From assembly GCA_028287205.1 (NCBI GenBank), contig JAQBQC010000191.1, positions 1-5,381 of the forward strand: 5,381 bases of DNA. Direction: 5' to 3'. The DNA comes from Gemmatimonadota bacterium (lineage in GTDB: Bacteria > Gemmatimonadota > Gemmatimonadetes > Gemmatimonadales > Gemmatimonadaceae). The position numbers and the translations under genes were made by a program. The notes under the pieces were generated by a model. The model made no database searches, was not told where the DNA came from, and saw nothing but the letters and a program-made list of their open reading frames with translations. Of the stretch, positions 1-5,381 are shown in pieces; position 1 is the first letter of the stretch, and each line of letters starts with the position of its first letter.

Positions 1-244
1 CCGAGACACCCTGCGAGGTCGTGAAGTTCAACGCGCTCTGATCGGTGCTGTACGTCTGGTTGCCGGAGAAGTACGCCTCTTCCGACGTCGCCAGGTTGCG
101 CAGATCCGACTTCTCGGAAGCCAGATATGCCTTTTCCTTCGTGCTCGCGAACTTCGGAATCGCGATCGCGGCCAAAATGCCGATGATGACCACGACGATC
201 AGAAGCTCGATCAGGGTAAAACCCTTTTTTCCACTGACGCGCAT
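1..244 (-). CDS. Type IV pilin-like protein, prepilin N-terminal fragment (3' end outside window)
   Basis: The visible 81 codons encode a class III (type IV) prepilin. A short basic leader, MRVSGKKG, precedes the prepilin-peptidase site G8/F9. FTLIELL then opens a hydrophobic helix of about 20 residues ending near A28-P30. The conserved Glu at mature position 5 (E13 of the precursor) is present. In this family the leader is cut and the new N-terminal Phe methylated by PilD, and the helix packs in the filament core, or in a pseudopilus for type II secretion. After the helix comes an amphipathic stretch (KEKAYLASEKSDLRNLATS) and the start of a globular head containing AYFSGNQTYS. This style is common in single-domain pilins of Gemmatimonadota-like bacteria. 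The ATG at 244 is chosen because GGAGGA lies 6 nt upstream and the leader length is right. Major pilin, minor pilin and pseudopilin cannot be told apart from this fragment. It is divergent from sucA and functionally unrelated to it. Confidence 0.93.
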   Translation of the reverse strand, partial: MRVSGKKGFTLIELLIVVVIIGILAAIAIPKFASTKEKAYLASEKSDLRNLATSEEAYFSGNQTYSTDQSALNFTTSQGVS

Positions 245-246
245 TG

Positions 247-264
247 TTGTTCCTCCAGGAACAA
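247..264. repeat. 8-bp perfect inverted repeat over the pilin ribosome binding site
   Basis: The plus strand reads TTGTTCCT, then CC, then AGGAACAA, an exact palindrome with a 2-nt centre. In the pilin mRNA it would fold as a 7-bp stem (UUGUUCC/GGAACAA) with loop UGGA. The GGAGGA Shine-Dalgarno would then lie half in the loop and half in the 3' arm. It could be a translational control hairpin, a dimeric repressor operator, or chance. The repeat is plainly visible; any role is inference. A second TGTTCC half-site occurs at 300-305, so a TGTTCC-binding regulator is a further possibility without independent support. Confidence 0.5.
251..256 (-). promoter_or_regulatory. Shine-Dalgarno of the pilin gene
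   Basis: Read on the minus strand this is GGAGGA, followed by ACAACA and then the ATG at 244. The 6-nt spacing and near-perfect complementarity to the 16S rRNA 3' end make it a strong site that fixes the pilin start. It overlaps the 3' arm and loop of an inverted repeat (247-264), so its accessibility may depend on RNA folding. Confidence 0.8.
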
Positions 265-371
265 TAAGTCCAGGTGCTGCCCGATGAACGCACTCTCTCT
301 GTTCCCGAAAGACGAGGAAACGGCGGCCCGGGTAACGGGCGTGCGTGAGGGAGCGACGTTACATTACAGAT

Positions 372-3182
372 ATGACGGTTCTCCCAATCATCTCCGCGTT
401 CAACGATGGGTACGTGGCCGAGATGCAGGAGCGTTTCGAGCGCGATCCGGCCTCCGTGGACGAGTCCTGGCGTCAGTTCTTCGCCATGGCCAGGCAGCTC
501 CGGGGCGCTACGGCCCCCACGGCCCCCTCAGCCGCCGATCCAGCGTACTTACGCAAAATCGCAGGGGCTGCGGCCCTGGTTCAAGCCATCCGCCAGTACG
601 GCCACCTTGGGGTGCAGATCGACCCGCTGGGCAGCGCCCCGGCAGGCGCCGCCGAGCTCAAGGCCGAATTCCACGGCATAACCGAGGCGGATCTCGCCAC
701 GATTCCGGGCTCCGCCCTGGGCTTCGAGGGCGACGCGACGGCCGCGGACGCCGTCTCACGGTTGCGCGGGGTCTACTGCGCCTCGATCGGCTTCGAGTTC
801 GAGCACATCGAGCGCGACGCTGAGCGCGCGTGGTTCCGCCGCGTCATCGAGGACGGCGAAATGCGCCGCACGCTCACGGATGAGGAGAAGCGCGCCGTGC
901 TGCGCCGCCTCACCGAAGTGGACGGGCTCGAGCGCTTTCTGGGCCGCGCGTATCAGGGCTACAAGCGCTTCTCGATCGAGGGGAACGACACGCTCGTGCC
1001 GATGCTCGAAGCGGCCATCGAAGGCGCCGCGGCAGCGGGCGCGCGCGAGGTCGTGATGGCCATGGCGCATCGCGGCCGCATCAACGTCCTCACGCACGTG
1101 CTCGACAAGCCGGTGAGCGCGGTGTTCGAGGAGTTCGAAGGGAAGTACGCCGCCAATGCCGCGAGCGACACGGGCGACGTGAAGTACCACCTGGGCGCGG
1201 AGACCGATCGCGAGCGCAAGGGCGGCGAGCGCGTGCACGTGTCGCTCATGCCGAACCCGAGCCACCTCGAGATGGTGAATCCGGTGCTCGAGGGCGTCGC
1301 ACGCGCACAGCAGCGCGTGCCGGGCACGCTCAGAATTCTCGACGAATCGAGCGTGCTTCCGATCGCGATGCACGGCGACGCCGCGTTCCCCGGTGAAGGA
1401 GTCGTCGCGGAAACGTTCAACCTCTCCAACCTGCGCGGCTACCGCACGGGCGGCACGCTCCACATCATCGTGAACAATCAGATCGGCTTCACCACCGATC
1501 CGCAGGAAGGACGCTCGACCCACTACGCCAGCGATCTCGCGAAGGGGTTCGAGGTTCCGATCCTCCACGTGAACGGCGACGATGCAGAGGCGTGCCTCGC
1601 GTCGGTGTGGCTCGGGCTCGCGTATCGCGAGCGCTTTGGAAAGGACTTCCTCATCGATCTCGTGGGCTATCGTCGGCAGGGACACAACGAGGCTGACGAG
1701 CCTGTGTACACGCAGCCGATGCTCTACGCCGCGATCAAGGCGCATCCGACCACGCGCGAGCTGTGGGGACAGCGGCTCACCACCGAGGGCGTGATCGAGC
1801 CCGGCGCGATGGAGCGGCTCGACACGGAGATCCAGTCGCAGTTCGAGACGATTCACACGCAGGTGAAGTCGAAGGCGGCGCCCGATGCCGATGGCGCGGA
1901 CGCCGATGCCGGACAGCCCGTGGCGCCGGTGACCACGGCGGTTCCGGCGGAGCAGCTCATCTCGCTCAACGAGCGGATGCTGAGCTGGCCATCCGACTTC
2001 CATCCGCTTCCGAAGCTCGCGCGTGTGCTCGAGCGCCGTCGTCCGGCGCTCGTCTCCGACGGCGGCATCGATTGGGGGCACGCGGAGGCGCTCGCGTGGG
2101 CGTCGCTGCTCGTGAACGGCACGGCGGTGCGCATCAGCGGGCAGGACGCCGAGCGAGGGACCTTCTCGCATCGGCAGGCAGTGCTGCACGATCACGAATC
2201 GGGAAAGACATACACGCCGCTGCAGCATCTCGCGGAAGACGCGGCGCCCTTCGAGATCTACAACTCGCCGCTCTCCGAAGTCGCAGTGCTCGCGTTCGAG
2301 TACGGATACAGCGTCGCCTCGCACGATTCGCTCGTGCTCTGGGAGGCGCAGTTCGGCGACTTCGCGAACGTCGCGCAGCCCATCATCGATCAGTTCATCT
2401 CGTCGGATGGCGCGAAGTGGGGACAGGACTCGGGCGTCGTCATGCTGCTTCCGCACGGGTACGAGGGACAGGGCCCGGAGCACTCGAGCGCGCGTCTCGA
2501 GCGATTCCTGCAGATGTGCGCGGAGAACAACATGCGCGTCGCCTATCCATCCACGCCCGCGCAGTACTTTCACATTCTGCGGCGGCAGGCGCTGAGCACG
2601 CACCGGCGTCCGCTCGTGCTGATGCAGCCCAAGAGCCTCCTGCGCCTGCCGCTCGCGGCGTCGCACCTCGCGGATCTCGTGTCGGGCTCGTTCCAGCCGG
2701 TGATCGATGACGCGAAGGCGGCGAAGGAGCCAGCGAAGGTGCGCCGGCTCGTGCTGTGCACCGGGAAGATCTACTACGATCTGATCGCTGCGGCCGAGGC
2801 GACCGGAAGCAGCCAGGAGCAGGGGACGGGTGCGAGCGGTGCACGCCGCGAGCACCTGGCCATCGTGCGTGTGGACGAGCTGTATCCATGGCCGCACGAG
2901 GCCCTCACCGCGGTGCTCGAGCGCTACACGGAGATCGAGGAAGTCGTGTGGACGCAGGAGGAGCCCCGCAACATGGGCGCGTGGAGCTTCGTCTCGCCGC
3001 GGCTGCGCGGCGCGGTGGGGAACGCGATGACGATCCGCTACATCGGGCGCCCCGAGCGCGCGAGCCCCGCCGAGGGGTATGCGGCGCCGCACGCCGAGCA
3101 GCAGGCGAAGCTCGTCGCCGAGACGCTGGCGCCGATGGCGGGCAAGCGGTCGGCAGTGCGTGCAACCTCCGGCGCACGTTGA
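372..3182 (+). CDS. sucA: 2-oxoglutarate dehydrogenase E1 component (thiamine diphosphate-dependent)
   Basis: SucA decarboxylates 2-oxoglutarate on thiamine diphosphate and passes the succinyl group to lipoyl-E2 of the TCA-cycle complex in the cytoplasm. The 936-aa product matches the usual E1o length (about 930). Domains in order: N-terminal E2-contact segment, about residues 5-40 (FERDPASVDESWRQFF); dehydrogenase E1 domain, about 180-500; transketolase-like pyrimidine domain, about 570-770; C-terminal domain, about 790-930. Diagnostic motifs are MAHRGR (H233), GDVKYH (H273), NPSHLE (H298), the ThDP/Mg motif GD at 335-336 through NNQ at 368-370, YRRQGHNEADEP (433-444), SGQDAERGTF (589-598), HGYEGQGPEHSSAR (from 695) and EEPRNMGAW (from 863). 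H233 and H273 correspond to the E. coli substrate-recognition histidines H260 and H298. There is no fused E2 catalytic domain, so it is not the mycobacterial Kgd/OdhA type. Low-complexity linkers at about 501-527 (Asp/Ala-rich) and 808-829 are lineage-specific. The ATG at 372 is preferred; a GTG at 345 would add nine residues. sucB and lpd are not adjacent. Confidence 0.97.
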   Translation: MTVLPIISAFNDGYVAEMQERFERDPASVDESWRQFFAMARQLRGATAPTAPSAADPAYLRKIAGAAALVQAIRQYGHLGVQIDPLGSAPAGAAELKAEFHGITEADLATIPGSALGFEGDATAADAVSRLRGVYCASIGFEFEHIERDAERAWFRRVIEDGEMRRTLTDEEKRAVLRRLTEVDGLERFLGRAYQGYKRFSIEGNDTLVPMLEAAIEGAAAAGAREVVMAMAHRGRINVLTHVLDKPVSAVFEEFEGKYAANAASDTGDVKYHLGAETDRERKGGERVHVSLMPNPSHLEMVNPVLEGVARAQQRVPGTLRILDESSVLPIAMHGDAAFPGEGVVAETFNLSNLRGYRTGGTLHIIVNNQIGFTTDPQEGRSTHYASDLAKGFEVPILHVNGDDAEACLASVWLGLAYRERFGKDFLIDLVGYRRQGHNEADEPVYTQPMLYAAIKAHPTTRELWGQRLTTEGVIEPGAMERLDTEIQSQFETIHTQVKSKAAPDADGADADAGQPVAPVTTAVPAEQLISLNERMLSWPSDFHPLPKLARVLERRRPALVSDGGIDWGHAEALAWASLLVNGTAVRISGQDAERGTFSHRQAVLHDHESGKTYTPLQHLAEDAAPFEIYNSPLSEVAVLAFEYGYSVASHDSLVLWEAQFGDFANVAQPIIDQFISSDGAKWGQDSGVVMLLPHGYEGQGPEHSSARLERFLQMCAENNMRVAYPSTPAQYFHILRRQALSTHRRPLVLMQPKSLLRLPLAASHLADLVSGSFQPVIDDAKAAKEPAKVRRLVLCTGKIYYDLIAAAEATGSSQEQGTGASGARREHLAIVRVDELYPWPHEALTAVLERYTEIEEVVWTQEEPRNMGAWSFVSPRLRGAVGNAMTIRYIGRPERASPAEGYAAPHAEQQAKLVAETLAPMAGKRSAVRATSGAR

Positions 3183-3236
3183 GCGTTAGTCACGCATGAC
3201 CGCAGCAATCGTGATCTCGCGCTCCGACTCCTCTCC

Positions 3237-5381
3237 GTGAGGCTGCGGGCCGGGCTGTACGCACTAGCCGCCATCGCTTTCCTCGCGCCGCGTCCCTGTA
3301 TTGCTCAGGAGCGCGGCGCGACGGCGCTGGGAGATGTACTCGCCGGACTTCCCGTGTCGGTGCGGGTGCTCGTGATCGCCGCACATCCCGATGACGAGGA
3401 CACGCGGCTCATCACCTGGCTCGCGAAGGGCCGGCACGCGGACGTCGCGTACCTCTCCCTCACGCGCGGCGACGGCGGCCAGAATCTCATCGGCAACGAG
3501 CTCGGCGAAGCGCTCGGCGTCATCCGCACCGAGGAGCTGCTCGCGGCGCGACGCATCGACGGCGCGCAGCAGTATTTCGCGCGCGCGTACGACTTCGGTT
3601 TCTCGAAGAGCGCGGCCGAGACGTACAAGCACTGGCCGCACGACACGCTGCTGACGGATGTCGTGACGGTCGTGCGCGCGTTCCGGCCGCAGATCATCAT
3701 CGCCGTCTTCTCGGGCACGCCGCGCGACGGGCACGGGCATCATCAGGTGTCGGGCATCCTCGCGCGCGAGGCGTACGATGCCGCGGGCGACGGGGCGCGC
3801 TTTCCCGCGAGTGCGACGAAGGGACTCGCGCCGTGGACGCCGCTCAAGTTCTATCGCACGACATCGTACTGGCAGGGCGCGGGCGCGACCTTCCACTACA
3901 ATGCGGGCGAGTACAGCCCGCTGTTGGGGCGGAGCTATGCGGAGATCGCGGGCGAGAGCCGGTCGCAGCATCTCTCGCAGGGATTCGGGATGCTGCAGCG
4001 CAAGGGATTCATCCCGGGCTCGGTGAAGCGCGAGGACTCGCGCGCACCGGCGCCGAAGGATGCGAACGCGGAGCGCTCGATCTTCGACGGCATTGACACG
4101 ACGTACCGAAGGCTGCGCGGCGAGGTGCCCGCGGCGCAGCGGCCGCGTGTGGACTCGCTTGCCGCGGCGCTCGCCGCCACCGGTGTGCGCTTCGACCCGC
4201 GGCATCCCGAGACGCTCGTGCCGTCGCTCGAGCGTGTCCAGCGGCTGGCGCGCACGATCGGGGCTGGGGCGTCGGGTGACGTGGATGCGTCGCTCGCGAG
4301 CCTGCGCGATGAAGCCGCACGCGCGACGGTGATGGCGGCGGGCATCGCGGTCGAGGCAACGGTGCCGCGCGACGCGCTTGCGTTGGGCGACACGATGCCG
4401 GCGACGGTGACCGTGTACGATCGCGATGAGATTCGGCTGGCCGTCGACTCGGTCACGCTTGGCGGCAGCGCGATCACGGCGAGCGCGGTGGGCTCGCCAA
4501 GTGCGACGGCCGGCGTGCGCACCATTCCGCGCGACAGCTCGGCCACGTGGGGGTTCACGGTGCGCGGCTCCGCGCTCACGGCGCCGTGGTGGCTCACGCC
4601 GCCGCGCACCGGCGATCTCTTCGCGTCACCGGTGAGCACGAAGACGGCCGAGGAGAGCGCATCGGGGACTGCGCTCGCCATGGTGTATCTCTCCGGTGGT
4701 ACGGTCGTGCGCGCGCCGCTCGTGCTGCGCGTGGCGAATCCCGCGCGCGGCGAAGAGCAGCGTCCGCTCGCCGTCGTCCCGGCGATATCCGTAACGCTCG
4801 ATCGCGCGATCGGCTACGCGCGCGCGAGTGCTCCGCTCGATCGCGAGCTGCGCGTCACGCTTCGCTCGGCGTACGAGAACGCGCGTGATGTGAGCGTGCG
4901 GCTCGATCTTCCCCAGGGATTGCAGGCGGATACGAGCTCGCGCACCGTATCGCTTGCTGGGAACGGCGCCGCACTGACCGTGTCCTTTCGCGTGCGCGGC
5001 ACGCTTCCTCCCGGGCGACATGTGATCACCGCGGTGGCGGAGAGTGACAAGCAGCAGTTCAGTACCGGCTACATCCCGATACGCTACGAGCACATTCGCC
5101 CGCAGATGATCGTGCGACCAGCGACGATGGCGATCGAGGCCGTCGACGCGCAGCTGCCGCACGGCGTCAGCGTCGCCTACGTGCAGGGCGTGGGTGACAA
5201 CAGCGCGCCGATGCTCGGTGAGCTTGGCATCCCGGTGACGGTGCTCGATGCGCACGCGCTCGCGAGCGCGGATCTCTCGCGCTTCACGACGATCGTGATC
5301 GGCACGCGCGCCTACGAGTCGGATCCGGCGCTCGCCGCCCAGAACCCTCGGCTGTTCGAGTGGGTGGGCCAGGGCGGCACG
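3237..5381 (+). CDS. Secreted PIG-L/LmbE-family deacetylase with beta-sandwich and ThuA-like C-terminal regions (3' end outside window)
   Basis: An uninterrupted frame of 715 codons runs off the right edge. Residues 1-24 form a signal peptide: basic start MRLRAG, hydrophobic LYALAAIAFLA, probable cleavage after CIA before QE, implying export. A PIG-L domain spans about 42-260. AHPDDE (49-54) and DGHGHHQ (164-170) supply the likely metal ligands H50, D53 and H169, with D52 as the usual catalytic acid/base. GDGGQN (78-83) and RTEE (97-100) are further family motifs. PIG-L enzymes hydrolyse N-acetyl groups from sugars or glycoconjugates; the substrate here is unknown. After a helical stretch come two beta-rich regions, about 372-515 and 517-610, the second resembling NEW3/NPCBM-associated sandwiches. 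From about 643 (GVSVAYVQGVGDN, then VIGTRAYESDP) a Rossmann-like glutamine-amidotransferase/ThuA-like domain begins and is cut by the window end; full-length relatives are, from memory, about 800 aa. GTG is the first possible start after the in-frame sucA stop; no Shine-Dalgarno precedes it, but the signal peptide supports it. The 54-bp gap from sucA suggests possible cotranscription. Confidence 0.9.
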   Translation, partial: MRLRAGLYALAAIAFLAPRPCIAQERGATALGDVLAGLPVSVRVLVIAAHPDDEDTRLITWLAKGRHADVAYLSLTRGDGGQNLIGNELGEALGVIRTEELLAARRIDGAQQYFARAYDFGFSKSAAETYKHWPHDTLLTDVVTVVRAFRPQIIIAVFSGTPRDGHGHHQVSGILAREAYDAAGDGARFPASATKGLAPWTPLKFYRTTSYWQGAGATFHYNAGEYSPLLGRSYAEIAGESRSQHLSQGFGMLQRKGFIPGSVKREDSRAPAPKDANAERSIFDGIDTTYRRLRGEVPAAQRPRVDSLAAALAATGVRFDPRHPETLVPSLERVQRLARTIGAGASGDVDASLASLRDEAARATVMAAGIAVEATVPRDALALGDTMPATVTVYDRDEIRLAVDSVTLGGSAITASAVGSPSATAGVRTIPRDSSATWGFTVRGSALTAPWWLTPPRTGDLFASPVSTKTAEESASGTALAMVYLSGGTVVRAPLVLRVANPARGEEQRPLAVVPAISVTLDRAIGYARASAPLDRELRVTLRSAYENARDVSVRLDLPQGLQADTSSRTVSLAGNGAALTVSFRVRGTLPPGRHVITAVAESDKQQFSTGYIPIRYEHIRPQMIVRPATMAIEAVDAQLPHGVSVAYVQGVGDNSAPMLGELGIPVTVLDAHALASADLSRFTTIVIGTRAYESDPALAAQNPRLFEWVGQGGT

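Larger units (their letters stand above)
245..371. promoter_or_regulatory. Divergent intergenic region, promoters not resolved
   Basis: These 127 bp separate the divergent pilin (minus) and sucA (plus) starts, so promoters for both should lie here unless one unit begins inside the other. I see no convincing -35/-10 pair on either strand. For sucA, TACATT at 360-365 matches the -10 consensus at 4 of 6 positions and would start transcription close to the ATG at 372, but no -35 lies 16-18 bp upstream. For the pilin, TATTGT on the minus strand just above the inverted repeat is an equally weak -10, and I see no sigma-54 GG-N10-GC signature near it. A short inverted repeat, GCCCG/CGGGC, occupies 326-340. 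The region is less GC-rich at both ends than the flanking genes. Confidence 0.4.

Noticed and set aside
225..230. A6 run (minus strand) in the Lys-Lys codons of the pilin leader, possible slippage or phase-variation tract
   Set aside because: Six bases is short for phase variation, and the run follows naturally from the common KKGFTL leader coding.
45..287. An 80-codon plus-strand frame opposite the pilin
   Set aside because: The minus strand carries a clear prepilin with its own strong SD; this is the antisense shadow.
284..823. A 179-codon plus-strand frame starting at an ATG in the intergenic region and entering sucA out of frame
   Set aside because: The first 30 or so residues look less biased than the rest, but the frame overlaps sucA for most of its length, becomes Arg/Gly/Pro-rich and shows no family signal.
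1763..2710. A 315-codon plus-strand frame inside sucA
   Set aside because: Out-of-frame shadow of sucA with Arg/Ala/Gly-rich low-complexity product.
756..3092. A 778-codon open frame on the minus strand, antisense to sucA
   Set aside because: It is codon-aligned with sucA and open only because sucA lacks TCA, TTA and CTA codons over this range. Its product is Arg/His/Leu-rich and shows no family motif, while sucA is unmistakable on the plus strand.
3183..3200. Small inverted repeats after the sucA stop (GCGT/ACGC and GTCA/TGAC) as a terminator
   Set aside because: Stems are only 4 bp, mutually exclusive, and not followed by a U-run.
3264..4205. A 313-codon open frame on the minus strand across the PIG-L gene
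   Set aside because: Arg-rich composition without recognisable domains; it lies opposite the PIG-L domain, whose catalytic motifs read cleanly on the plus strand.
3935..4681. A 248-codon open frame on the minus strand
   Set aside because: Ser/Ala/Arg-rich shadow of the PIG-L gene caused by high GC3; no motif or ribosome binding site seen.

Overview
The window is GC-rich and bacterial, with a very strong preference for G or C at third codon positions. It holds parts or all of three protein genes and no RNA genes, mobile elements or CRISPR. The prepilin and the secreted PIG-L protein resemble proteins I associate with Gemmatimonadota or related soil/sediment phyla (Acidobacteria, Bacteroidota-like lineages). 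That placement is an inference from protein style, not a phylogenetic result.

Layout. (1) Positions 1-244, minus strand: the first 81 codons of a type IV pilin-like gene with a textbook prepilin leader and N-terminal helix; its 3' part lies beyond the left edge. (2) Positions 245-371: a 127-bp divergent intergenic region. It contains the pilin Shine-Dalgarno, embedded in an 8-bp inverted repeat, and the poorly resolved 5' region of the next gene. (3) Positions 372-3182, plus strand: a complete gene for the E1 component of 2-oxoglutarate dehydrogenase (sucA, 936 aa with the preferred ATG). (4) Positions 3183-3236: a 54-bp gap with no convincing terminator. (5) Positions 3237-5381, plus strand: the first 715 codons of a secreted PIG-L/LmbE-family metal-dependent deacetylase. 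It continues into beta-sandwich domains and the start of a glutamine-amidotransferase-like (ThuA-like) domain, and runs off the right edge. This third gene has no stop codon inside the window.

How they work together: there is no obvious shared pathway. SucA is a cytoplasmic TCA-cycle enzyme that needs E2 (sucB) and E3 (lpd) partners, and neither is in the window. The PIG-L protein is predicted to be exported and probably acts on an N-acetylated sugar or glycoconjugate. The pilin fragment belongs to a divergent unit. The short gap and lack of a terminator make sucA/PIG-L cotranscription possible.

I do not see a clearly new multi-gene system. The points most worth a second look are the hairpin over the pilin ribosome binding site, the SD-less GTG start of the PIG-L gene overlapping the stop of a 14-codon mini-ORF (GTGA), a codon-use discontinuity inside sucA, and the domain architecture of the secreted PIG-L protein.
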